Source: Vampirovibrionales bacterium (GTDB lineage: Bacteria > Cyanobacteriota > Vampirovibrionia > Vampirovibrionales > JAJTHC01). From it: DNA of 12,129 bases. Made by a program: the position numbers and the translations under genes. Positions 5,362 through 12,129 of the stretch are shown here, piece by piece. Below the pieces are notes generated by a model that was not told where the DNA came from, searched no databases, and saw only the letters and a program-made list of their open reading frames with translations. Numbering within the stretch: the first letter of the stretch is position 1; every line of letters starts with the position of its first letter. Where the stretch lies: positions 1 through 12,129 of the forward strand of contig JAJTHC010000201.1 of NCBI GenBank assembly GCA_021299615.1, written 5' to 3'.

Positions 5362-6471
5362 ATGACCCAAAAAGTCAAGCACACTAAACGCAAAAAGCCC
5401 CAATGGCTCGAACGCCTCGGCGTTTTATGGATGCGTACCCCCGTTGGAGGCTTGCTTCACATGGGCGTGGTCAAACTTAGCCCAATTCATCGGCAATTGC
5501 AAGCCCTTGAAGTGCAGAATATCATGGCGTACTACAATGAATGGAACCGCCCTCGTCGCTGGCCTATCTTCCGTTTCTATGCGTGGTTGTGGAGCTATTT
5601 TATTTCAGGCTTTCGCTTGTGGAGCTTGACGGCGTCCGCTCGGCAGGATTATTATGCCCTTAATCGCCAAAGTCCGTATACCTCAAAAGTGATTCCGCTG
5701 ATTTCAGACTTATTGCATGAAACCGACAAGCTCATTCGTCCGACGGTGTCGACAGAAGCCTATGCGTCCATGGTCGCTGATGATGATGAACTCGTCACGT
5801 CTGAAGATCGCCTACCGATTTTGGTCGTACCAGGGTTAAACACGCCGCCGTATTTCTTTCGGGAAATGGTGGAACATTTTAAGGTTCAAGGTTACCCGAT
5901 TTATGTGGCGGAAATGCCTAAAAACGGACTCGCTTCAGTGGGTGAGACTGCCGTTGCCGTCAACGAGCAGATTAACGCCTTGTGTCACCACTATCAGGTA
6001 GATCGCATTCACGTTGTTGGGCATTGCTTAGGGGGTTTGGTCGCCAAATACTTAATCGACAACATTTGGTCGATGACGAAAGAATCGCCGATTAAAACGT
6101 TGGTCACACTAGGTACAGGCTTTTTAGGGGCAACAGGCGTACAGCGTTTGAAGGAATACTGGGTGCCTCGTAATTTGGACAAGCCTATTCCTGCAGTCTT
6201 CGATCAACTCACGAAAGCCCAACAGGCTTTGGTGCATCAGGGAGCAGATGTCGTCTATCATTCGATTATGGCGGTTTGGGATTTTATGGTGCCGTTTCAA
6301 AATGCGATGTTACAAACCGTACCTGTGTCGGCTTCGTTGATGTCGCCTCGACGTCCGCAAGTGTACAATCACTTGCTGGAAGACTGGAAGTTGGATCACC
6401 TGACCTTGGCGTTGAATCAAAAGGCGTTAATGAAGATTCAAGAATGTCTTGAACCTCCTACGAATCATTAA
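5362..6471 (+). CDS. Alpha/beta hydrolase, lipase-like, with cysteine at the nucleophile position
   Basis: The protein is 369 residues from the ATG at 5362. The N-terminus is Lys/Arg-rich without a signal peptide, followed by a Trp/Phe/Tyr-rich stretch at about 68-88 (FRFYAWLWSYFISGFRLW) that could lie on a membrane. The hydrolase core begins with LPILVVPGLNTPPYF (about 151-165, oxyanion-hole strand). The nucleophile elbow is VVGHCLGGL with Cys222, where lipases have Ser. Likely acid and base are Asp307 in SIMAVWDFMVPF and His346 in LDHLTLAL, giving a Cys-Asp-His triad. PHA synthases and dienelactone hydrolases use such a Cys, so acyl transfer is as possible as hydrolysis. The substrate is unknown. 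A TTG 78 bases upstream (5284) is in frame but its Cys/Phe-rich extension looks non-coding. The ATG has only a weak GAAGTG site. The gene is divergent from atp and overlaps the converging gene by 14 bases. Confidence 0.8.
   Translation: MTQKVKHTKRKKPQWLERLGVLWMRTPVGGLLHMGVVKLSPIHRQLQALEVQNIMAYYNEWNRPRRWPIFRFYAWLWSYFISGFRLWSLTASARQDYYALNRQSPYTSKVIPLISDLLHETDKLIRPTVSTEAYASMVADDDELVTSEDRLPILVVPGLNTPPYFFREMVEHFKVQGYPIYVAEMPKNGLASVGETAVAVNEQINALCHHYQVDRIHVVGHCLGGLVAKYLIDNIWSMTKESPIKTLVTLGTGFLGATGVQRLKEYWVPRNLDKPIPAVFDQLTKAQQALVHQGADVVYHSIMAVWDFMVPFQNAMLQTVPVSASLMSPRRPQVYNHLLEDWKLDHLTLALNQKALMKIQECLEPPTNH
6437..6453 (-). terminator. Weak hairpin past the glycosyltransferase stop, inside the hydrolase 3' end
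   Basis: TTCAAGA (6437-6443) and TCTTGAA (6447-6453) form a perfect 7-bp stem with a 3-base loop, starting four bases beyond the stop of the minus-strand gene. On that strand it is followed by UCUUCAUU, only loosely U-rich, and the stem is A/T-rich. It is a poor intrinsic terminator at best, and it also lies within the last codons of the plus-strand hydrolase gene. Confidence 0.25.
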
Positions 6472-7597
6472 AATTTGACAAAACCGTTTCGACCGAAAGT
6501 GTCTTCATGCACGCATTCGTGCCGAGGGGACAAGCCTTCTTATGGCATGGCATACACGGTAAATCCACATGCAAATTGACCGCCCTATCACTCGCCCCCC
6601 CCGTGCGTAACGGATGCGTCGGGCCGAGCAGTGAAATAACTTTCCCTGCTGGATGCACGCCTTCTCGAATCAGCCAATCCATCAAGTGCAAGGGTGCTGA
6701 ATCCGAACCCACCAGCACATCGAGCTTTTTTAGCACGTGCATGAGCTGCAATAAACTTGTTTGACCTTCCAAGTGAATCAAGCGGGCTTGAGCGTTTGGT
6801 GAAAGCCCTTGAGCAAGCGTCTGCCATTTTTCGACTTCCGCAGGGCTACCGATACACACGCCTAACGCCTGTGGGTGCTTTTCGAAGAGGGCTTCAATCA
6901 ATCCCTGCCAATGCACGGCGTCCCAATGCTTGGATGCCCACATCGTGAAGGGGGCGAGTCCGATTAGCGACTTGCCTTCGGCTTTTGCTTCATCTAAGGC
7001 ATTAAACAACGGCGTTTTCGGCAAGGGGGGCTTCCATTCTAAAGGAGCTAGATCAGGGAAGTCAAACGTCAAGCCCTTTCCCTTATCCTTGTTCCAAGGG
7101 CTAAGCAGGGACAAGAACTCTTGCGTAGCGTGTTGGGTGGGCTGAAAAAATCCGCCCAAACGAGCAGGCGTGGCGGTATACAGAAAACGGGCTTGCTCCC
7201 GAGCGTTGGCGAATCCCACCCGATGCGGAATGCCCACCACAAAAGGCAAAACCGCACTTTTGTTGAGTCCCTGCACATCAATGGCGACGTCATAATGTTG
7301 GGCATGAATTTCATTCAAACACTGATGCACCTTGGCATCCACATGACCCAACTTGTTGAGGTGAAGCAGTTCCCACACCCACGCCTTACTCCACGCCTTA
7401 TTCGGCAAAATATGTACGGCGTTGAGCCACGGCATCACAGGTTTGAGCAGGCTTGCCCCTGCTTCACCCACCGCCCAGCCGATAAAGGCATGGGGGAATC
7501 GTTGACGTAGGCGTTTCAAGGTATCAAAACTTTGCACAATATCGCCATTGGCACTCAATCGAACGAGCAAAATACGTTTGGGTTCCTTTGGCAACAT
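6458..7597 (-). CDS. Glycosyltransferase family 9, LPS heptosyltransferase-like
   Basis: GT9 enzymes transfer heptose from ADP-heptose to the lipopolysaccharide core at the inner face of the cytoplasmic membrane. The protein is 379 residues, within the usual range. Family features seen: KRILLVRLSANGDIVQSF at the N-terminus (about 7-24, Asp19 at the catalytic-base position); WASKHWDAVHW at about 220-230 (Lys223); GSDSAPLHL at about 297-305; GPTHPLRTGG at about 325-334; and the Cys pattern C-PC---C------CM at about 348-364. The acceptor cannot be told from sequence, so WaaC, WaaF or another sugar transferase are all possible. AGGAAG lies 7 bases before the ATG. The gene follows ftsQ after 53 bases in the same direction, probably co-transcribed, and its end overlaps the converging hydrolase gene by 14 bases. 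Confidence 0.88.
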   Translation of the reverse strand: MLPKEPKRILLVRLSANGDIVQSFDTLKRLRQRFPHAFIGWAVGEAGASLLKPVMPWLNAVHILPNKAWSKAWVWELLHLNKLGHVDAKVHQCLNEIHAQHYDVAIDVQGLNKSAVLPFVVGIPHRVGFANAREQARFLYTATPARLGGFFQPTQHATQEFLSLLSPWNKDKGKGLTFDFPDLAPLEWKPPLPKTPLFNALDEAKAEGKSLIGLAPFTMWASKHWDAVHWQGLIEALFEKHPQALGVCIGSPAEVEKWQTLAQGLSPNAQARLIHLEGQTSLLQLMHVLKKLDVLVGSDSAPLHLMDWLIREGVHPAGKVISLLGPTHPLRTGGASDRAVNLHVDLPCMPCHKKACPLGTNACMKTLSVETVLSNFNDS

Positions 7598-7650
7598 GTG
7601 ATGTCTTCCTATCGTTTTGCGTGCTATATAAAATAGGCTATGAGGCTATT

Positions 7651-8682
7651 CTATAGTTGTTGGCGTCTTAGATACAGGTTCTCGTTCCAGCTAACATCCA
7701 CCCGATCGATCAGGTTCTTGGGGGACGCTTCATTGAGTTCGTGGATCTTCTTCAAGGCAGGCTTTAATCGAGCCAATCGCTTGAAGATGCCGACATCCAA
7801 CTCGCCTGCGACCACCACCACAGGATGGGCGTCTAGGGTGACATCAAGTTGCAAGTGCTGGCGTTTAGAAAGCGTCACACTTTCAACATCCACGCCCTTG
7901 ATTTGACGCACGCCTTCAATAATGCGATCGAGCTGTTCTAAACGCTGTTGACGAGCATTGGGATTCAAGCGACGGTAATCGTCCGTGTCCATAAACATGA
8001 AGGTGAAGCGATCGGCGAGGGCTTCTTTGGGCAGCTGATACTGGTTTTTCGTGAAATGCAAACTTTTATAAGAATCCAGCACAAAGGCGTAAGGGGGCGG
8101 TACTTTTTGACTGGCACTACTCTGGTGATGCCACGCCAAGACGCTCGCCTTTTCCCACGGATTGTACACCAAGCCCCACGGACGATGTTCACTCACTCGT
8201 AACAACACATGAGGCTTCGGCAAAAGCACACGGCGAACTTGCACCCGAGCAATTAAGGGATCGCTGGCTTCTAAGACTTTCGCCATTTTCGCTGGATTCA
8301 TCGTCAATAAATGCGTGCCAAGCACTTCTTTCATGCCTTGCTTGAGCCGAGACGCTTGCATCATGCGGTTGCCTTCCACTTGCACACGCTTAGGGGTGAG
8401 CGTCCAATAGGGTTGAGTCAACCAAAGATAGATCCCATAAAATAGCCCTACAAACACCACGAATCGAGCGACTTCCATAAAACGAGCCTGCCACAAACGC
8501 TGGATCTTTTCACGTCGACGCAAAAGAGCCTCCGCTTCAGGGGAAAGCTCCTGCGAAGGAGACGTCGAAGGGAAAGGTTCATCTCCATGACTAGCGTTTT
8601 CAGGTAAAGACGACACCAGCAAAGACGGTGAGTCTTTCTCTTCAGGCGGGCTTTGATTTTCTTCTGGAGCGTCTTCTGACAT
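7651..8682 (-). CDS. ftsQ: Cell division protein FtsQ/DivIB
   Basis: FtsQ is a single-pass divisome protein that recruits FtsB/FtsL and helps control septal peptidoglycan synthesis. The protein is 343 residues from the ATG at 8682. It has a cytoplasmic N-terminus of about 65 residues, low-complexity and rich in Pro, Glu and Ser, then an Arg-rich patch (LLRRREKIQR), one membrane helix at about 70-89 (VARFVVFVGLFYGIYLWL), and a POTRA domain at about 97-168 (VQVEGNRMM ... LPKPHVLLRVSEHRPW). The beta domain follows and ends in VDVSWNENLYLR. An in-frame start at 8775 would lie inside ddl and is not needed. The upstream Shine-Dalgarno is poor (GAGA in a purine-rich leader). The gene lies 25 bases after ddl, the classical dcw position. 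No ftsA or ftsZ follows directly. Confidence 0.88.
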   Translation of the reverse strand: MSEDAPEENQSPPEEKDSPSLLVSSLPENASHGDEPFPSTSPSQELSPEAEALLRRREKIQRLWQARFMEVARFVVFVGLFYGIYLWLTQPYWTLTPKRVQVEGNRMMQASRLKQGMKEVLGTHLLTMNPAKMAKVLEASDPLIARVQVRRVLLPKPHVLLRVSEHRPWGLVYNPWEKASVLAWHHQSSASQKVPPPYAFVLDSYKSLHFTKNQYQLPKEALADRFTFMFMDTDDYRRLNPNARQQRLEQLDRIIEGVRQIKGVDVESVTLSKRQHLQLDVTLDAHPVVVVAGELDVGIFKRLARLKPALKKIHELNEASPKNLIDRVDVSWNENLYLRRQQL

Positions 8683-8707
8683 AGGTTTTTTCTCTTTTTT
8701 AGTCTCG

Positions 8708-9760
8708 TTAGGCAAAGCTAGGAGTCTGACGTTTAGCGATATGCTCAGGGGTCTGAACAGCGGTATGCAACACATGGTTCACCAATGTGTCATACGCAAT
8801 GCCCATGGCGTTACATTGGGCAGGTAAATCGCTTAAATCCGTCATGCCAGGGATGCTGTTGACTTCTAAAATGTAGAAATCCCCTGCTTCTGTGGTGACA
8901 AAATCGGTGCGACTGACCCCGTGGCAACCCAACGTCTCATGCACGGCAAGGGCTTCATCTTGAATGGCTTTCGTGGCTTCAGGTGTGAGTTCCGCAGGTA
9001 GGATGAAGTCCGTCAACCCCTTGGTGTACTTGGCTTTGGTGTCGTACCAGCCTGTTTTAGGACGCAGTTCTAAAATCGGCGTGACCGTTGGCACGCCGTC
9101 GATATTCACGACCCCAACCGTGAGATCTTTACCTTTGGCGAAGCGTTCGACCATGATTTTTCCGCCATGTTCAGCGGCGAGATCCAAGGCATCAACGAGT
9201 TCATCGGCATGTTCCACTTTCGACATCCCCACGCTAGAGCCTGTCTGTAAAGGTTTCACCATCATCGGCAAGCCAATTTCTTTTAAAAGACTTTCGATAA
9301 AATGAAAATCCGCCCCTTCTTCAGGGTTCCAATAAAAGGTCTTCGACGCCAAAACAGGATGCCCCCCTGCTTTGAGAACACGCTTGGTCAAGTCTTTGTC
9401 CATGGTAATCGCACTGGCTTGAATGCGGTTGCCTGTGTAAGGAATGCCTAAAATCTCAAGCAAGCCTTGAATCGCACCGTCTTCGCCTTGTTCCCCATGC
9501 ACGGCTAAAAAGGCGACTTGCACGTTTAAATCTAGCAAGACTTGGGGCAAGTGCTTGTCGACTTCAATGAGTTTCACATGCGTGTAACCCAGTCTTAGCA
9601 AGGCGTCGTAGCAATTTTTGCCTGAACGCAGGGAAACCTCACGCTCTGAAGAGGCTCCTCCGTAAAGCACAGCAATGCGAGCCGACGGGTTGATTTGAAG
9701 CAAACCGTGCGTGGCAGGATTCGTCCAGCCTTCAAAGGGATTCGTTTGAACGAGGGGCAT
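8708..9760 (-). CDS. ddl: D-alanine--D-alanine ligase
   Basis: Ddl is an ATP-grasp enzyme of the cytoplasm that joins two D-alanines for the peptidoglycan stem peptide. The protein is 350 residues. In order: VLYGGASSEREVSLRSG at about 31-47 (Glu41, the D-Ala1-site Glu), VHGEQGEDGAIQGLLE at about 88-102, GIPYTG, VKPLQTGSSVGMSKV at about 168-182 (Ser175), and ILEVNSIPGMT at about 297-307 (metal-binding Glu/Asn and signature). The loop GWYDTKAKYT has Thr241 where most D-Ala-D-Ala ligases have Tyr and some have Phe. The N-terminus carries about 25 extra residues before the usual first strand. The start is nevertheless supported by GAAGGAG 9 bases upstream. It overlaps murB by 29 bases. Confidence 0.95.
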   Translation of the reverse strand: MPLVQTNPFEGWTNPATHGLLQINPSARIAVLYGGASSEREVSLRSGKNCYDALLRLGYTHVKLIEVDKHLPQVLLDLNVQVAFLAVHGEQGEDGAIQGLLEILGIPYTGNRIQASAITMDKDLTKRVLKAGGHPVLASKTFYWNPEEGADFHFIESLLKEIGLPMMVKPLQTGSSVGMSKVEHADELVDALDLAAEHGGKIMVERFAKGKDLTVGVVNIDGVPTVTPILELRPKTGWYDTKAKYTKGLTDFILPAELTPEATKAIQDEALAVHETLGCHGVSRTDFVTTEAGDFYILEVNSIPGMTDLSDLPAQCNAMGIAYDTLVNHVLHTAVQTPEHIAKRQTPSFA

Positions 9761-10751
9761 GGTGGGGGTCTCCTTCTTTAAGGGCGTGCCATAAGGTTTT
9801 TTCTGCTTCGGTGGCTAGCCCAATGAAACGGTTTTCAGGATAAATACGTAGTTTGTAAGCGTCCCACACGGCGACTTGCATTTGTCGCATGAGGGTGAGG
9901 ACATCGGTAGAGCTGGCGTGATTCGTATTGACGATAAAATTGGCATGCAAGGCACTGACTTCCGCTCCGCCCACTTTCCACGTGCCTTTTGCGCCCAAGT
10001 CTTCGAGCAATTTGCCCGCACTCAGAACGACGTCTCCACCTTGAGGGGGTGCCGTCGGGTTACGGAAGACACTGCCTCCGTTAGGTTCAATCGGATGATG
10101 GCTTTTGCGAAACGCGATATTTCGTTCCATAAGGGCTTTGCTTTCAGAAACATCTCCTGCTTGAAAACGGCATTCGGTGGCTAAAACAATCTGTTTTTGA
10201 GAATCCACCGCACTATAGCGATAGTCATAGGCTAAATCAGACGCTTCCACCCAATCGGCGTTGCCTTTGTGAAGGTCAAACACGAAAACACGCTCGACGA
10301 TTTTTGCCGTGTCCTGCCCCATGGCACCTGCGTTCATCACGGCTGCTCCGCCCATGGTACCAGGGATGCCTATCATGTATTCGCCCCACTGAAAGCCCGC
10401 TTCCAACACTGCGTGAGCCACTTTCGCCAAATGCACGCCTGCTTCAATCAAGAAGCGTCCGTCACCAAGGGCTTTCATGTCGGCTAGCTTGCGAGTAATC
10501 AGCGTATGCCCTGCAATGCCAGCACTGGCAATTAAGGTATTGCTCCCCCAGCCCAGCACATTAAGCGTTGTTTCGCCTGATTTCAGCAAAGGAGAGAGAT
10601 AAGTCAAAAGTTCAACGGCTTCATCCAGCGTGGTGGGGAACCATGCAAATTCCATATTACCCCCAATACGATAGGTCGAATACGACGCAGACGGCTTGTC
10701 GACTTCAGGGGAAAAACTCAAAGAAGCGTGTGACGACGGCGTGTCAAGCAT
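9732..10751 (-). CDS. murB: UDP-N-acetylenolpyruvoylglucosamine reductase
   Basis: MurB is the FAD- and NADPH-dependent enzyme that reduces UDP-GlcNAc-enolpyruvate to UDP-MurNAc. The protein is 339 residues from the ATG at 10751. Motifs in order: TYRIGGNMEF at about 26-35; GWGSNTLI at about 67-74; GIPGTMGGAAVMNAGAMG at about 128-145 (FAD binding); YDYRYS at about 175-180; GGSVFRNP at about 225-232 with the proton-donor Ser227; AGKLLEDLGAKG at about 245-256; and YPENRFIG at about 304-311 with Glu306. A longer reading from a TTG at 10775 is in frame, but the ATG at 10751 is chosen because GGAGG lies 9 bases before it. That start overlaps the murC stop by 8 bases, which implies coupling. Confidence 0.95.
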   Translation of the reverse strand: MLDTPSSHASLSFSPEVDKPSASYSTYRIGGNMEFAWFPTTLDEAVELLTYLSPLLKSGETTLNVLGWGSNTLIASAGIAGHTLITRKLADMKALGDGRFLIEAGVHLAKVAHAVLEAGFQWGEYMIGIPGTMGGAAVMNAGAMGQDTAKIVERVFVFDLHKGNADWVEASDLAYDYRYSAVDSQKQIVLATECRFQAGDVSESKALMERNIAFRKSHHPIEPNGGSVFRNPTAPPQGGDVVLSAGKLLEDLGAKGTWKVGGAEVSALHANFIVNTNHASSTDVLTLMRQMQVAVWDAYKLRIYPENRFIGLATEAEKTLWHALKEGDPHHAPRSNESL

Positions 10752-12129
10752 GAGCAGATGCCTCCTCTGCTTCAAAGGGTAGGCTTCTCAACAAGCTCGT
10801 AATCGTGCCTGCTCCCATAGAAAGGATCAAGTCGCCAGCTTCTGCGGAAGCTTGAAGTTCACGTTTTAACGCCTCAAGATCAGGAGCATAGGCGATCTGT
10901 TGTTGGGGATATTTTGCCTTTAAGGCATCCACAAAATGTTTACTGTCGATGCCTTCGATCGGATCTTCAAAGGCGTGATAGGTGTCTATAATATAGACGG
11001 CATCTGCCGATTGAAAAGCGTCGAGGAAGCCGTCCCACAAGGCTTGAAGGCGGGTGTATCGATGCGGTTGAAAGCAGGCGACGAGCTTGCCGTTTAAGTT
11101 GAGTTCTTGCATGCGTTGACGGCTGGCTTCCAAGGTGACACGCACTTCGGTGGGATGGTGGGCGTAATCGTCCACCCACAGGGCGTTTTTGTAGCGTCCC
11201 AAGACTTCAAAACGGCGTCCCATACCTGTAAAAGCCTGCAATCCTTGAGCGATGTCGTCAAAAGCAATGCCGAGTTGAAGAGCCACAATCGCCACCATAC
11301 TGGCATTCCAGACATTGTGATGTCCAGGTATTTCTAGTTTAAGCATTCCAGTCGGCTCACTAACGGTGTCATTTTTAACACCCAAACGCTCCCATGTGGA
11401 GGCGTTTTGCTTCCACAAAGAAAAACCGCCACTTTCTTGCTGAATCAAGTAACGATGCCCTGCTTGATCAAAGGCTTCCGCACGAGCCTTGTCATCAAAC
11501 ACCCATAAACGACCCACATTTTCAGGCAAGGCATGGATGATTTTTAGCGTATTTTCGCATTGACCGTTCAACACCACGGACGGCGTTGGATTGGAATTAA
11601 AGCTGGTGAGCTGCCTGAAAAAGCGTTCAAAGGTATGCAATAGATGCGTTAGCCCATCGGTGTAGTGATCGGCGTGATCCAGCTCCAAATTGGCGAGAAT
11701 GGTGAAGGTGGGGGCATAGCGTAAAATCGTGCCGTCGCTTTCATCCAATTCCGCTACGCAGGTCGTCGCCCCTTCTGCCAAGCGAATATTCTGCCCCAAT
11801 TGAGGCAATTTTCCCCCTGCGATGCTCATCGCTGGGTAATTCGCCTGATGCAAGACGCTGTCCATCAAACCTGTCAACGTGGTTTTGCCGTGCGTGCCTG
11901 TTAAGCCTATCGTGGTTTGGGTTCCCAAGCTTGGACTGTGCATCAAGCCTTGCAAAACTTGCGATCGATGCCACAAGGGCTGTTGTCTTGCGACTGCCTG
12001 CTGGACTTCGGGGTTCGCTTCGTCAATGGCGGTCGAAAGCACGACAACGGCGTTTTCAGGCACCTGTTCCGCCAAATGCCCTTGAAAAACCGTGATGCCC
12101 TTTTCTTGCAGGCGTTGCGTCGTGCTAGA
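10744..12129 (-). CDS. murC: UDP-N-acetylmuramate--L-alanine ligase, N-terminus outside the window
   Basis: MurC adds L-alanine to UDP-MurNAc using ATP, the first amino-acid step of the peptidoglycan stem. The frame is open to the window edge: before the TTG at 12075 the sequence continues SSTTQRLQEKGITVFQGH, which fits the family's SSxxTxxLxxxGxxxxxGH region, so the TTG is not the start. Visible length is 461 residues, with probably some 30-50 missing at the N-terminus, which holds the GxGG-GMS nucleotide-binding loop. Seen: GLTGTHGKTT ATP loop at visible residues about 75-84, CVAELDESDGTI, NLELDHADHY, WVDDYAHHPTEV, and CFQPHRYTR in the C-terminal domain. The end overlaps murB, and a GGAGG for murB lies within the last murC codons. 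Confidence 0.96.
   Translation of the reverse strand, partial: SSTTQRLQEKGITVFQGHLAEQVPENAVVVLSTAIDEANPEVQQAVARQQPLWHRSQVLQGLMHSPSLGTQTTIGLTGTHGKTTLTGLMDSVLHQANYPAMSIAGGKLPQLGQNIRLAEGATTCVAELDESDGTILRYAPTFTILANLELDHADHYTDGLTHLLHTFERFFRQLTSFNSNPTPSVVLNGQCENTLKIIHALPENVGRLWVFDDKARAEAFDQAGHRYLIQQESGGFSLWKQNASTWERLGVKNDTVSEPTGMLKLEIPGHHNVWNASMVAIVALQLGIAFDDIAQGLQAFTGMGRRFEVLGRYKNALWVDDYAHHPTEVRVTLEASRQRMQELNLNGKLVACFQPHRYTRLQALWDGFLDAFQSADAVYIIDTYHAFEDPIEGIDSKHFVDALKAKYPQQQIAYAPDLEALKRELQASAEAGDLILSMGAGTITSLLRSLPFEAEEASAHA

Noticed and set aside
7121..7510. 129-codon plus-strand open frame opposite the glycosyltransferase gene
   Set aside because: It is antisense to a gene with clear GT9 motifs. 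Its composition (many Arg, His, Pro, Thr) is typical of shadow frames.
7635..7649. AGGCTAT repeated twice (7635-7641 and 7643-7649) between ftsQ and the glycosyltransferase gene
   Set aside because: The units are too short and the gap too A/T-rich to separate from chance. No promoter with a believable -35 accompanies it.
8683..8775. Longer ftsQ reading from 8775, overlapping ddl
   Set aside because: The extension (CCIPLFRPLSISL...) is a frame-shifted reading of the ddl end. The ATG at 8682 follows the ddl stop cleanly and gives a normal FtsQ N-terminus.
10752..10775. Longer murB starting at the TTG at 10775
   Set aside because: GGAGG lies inside this extension and is correctly spaced for the ATG at 10751, so the TTG reading would use the ribosome site as coding sequence.
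1..12129. CRISPR arrays, tRNA or rRNA genes, insertion sequences, toxin-antitoxin or phage genes
   Set aside because: I looked on both strands and found none. Coding density is high and nearly every gap is under about 110 bases; the largest, the divergent region at 5160-5361, is accounted for by the two promoter candidates and leaders.

Overview
This window is almost entirely housekeeping DNA from a Gram-negative-type bacterium of about medium GC. It has two minus-strand operons separated by one plus-strand gene. The F-type ATP synthase genes run, in transcription order: AtpZ-like, AtpI-like, atpB (a), atpE (c), atpF' (b'), atpF (b), atpH (delta), atpA (alpha), atpG (gamma, cut off at base 1). 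This is the cyanobacterial order. The paired b and b' stalk subunits, and the ETNL-F-N membrane signature in b, point the same way. With no photosynthesis gene in view and a heptosyltransferase-like gene nearby, my best inference is a non-photosynthetic relative of Cyanobacteria (Melainabacteria/Vampirovibrionales type). Alphaproteobacteria also have b and b', but usually split the Fo and F1 genes into separate operons. This assignment is inference, not proof.

Layout. Bases 1-5159 (minus strand) hold the ATP synthase operon, read from right to left. Its promoter lies in the divergent intergenic region near 5193-5201. Bases 5362-6471 (plus strand) hold a lone alpha/beta hydrolase whose nucleophile position is cysteine instead of serine; a promoter candidate lies at 5245-5272. 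Bases 6458-12129 (minus strand) hold a peptidoglycan and division cluster in the order murC (5' end outside the window), murB, ddl, ftsQ, then a glycosyltransferase family 9 gene resembling LPS heptosyltransferases. The hydrolase and glycosyltransferase genes converge and overlap by 14 bases.

How the genes work together. The atp genes build the membrane rotor and stalks (a, c, b, b', delta) and part of the F1 head (alpha, gamma). Beta and epsilon are not in view; in cyanobacteria they usually sit in a second operon. MurC, MurB and Ddl make cytoplasmic peptidoglycan precursors, FtsQ links septal synthesis to the divisome, and the glycosyltransferase probably works on the outer envelope.

Most proteins look intact with their family motifs present. 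I see no tRNA, rRNA, CRISPR array, insertion sequence or phage gene, and no clear unknown system. The points worth a second look are the Cys-nucleophile hydrolase, the regulatory architecture around atpE (TATAAT in front, a 9-bp hairpin behind, then a tandem 14-bp repeat carrying the next Shine-Dalgarno), the His/acid-rich tail and RLFCN substitution in subunit a, and a Thr where Ddl enzymes usually have Tyr or Phe.
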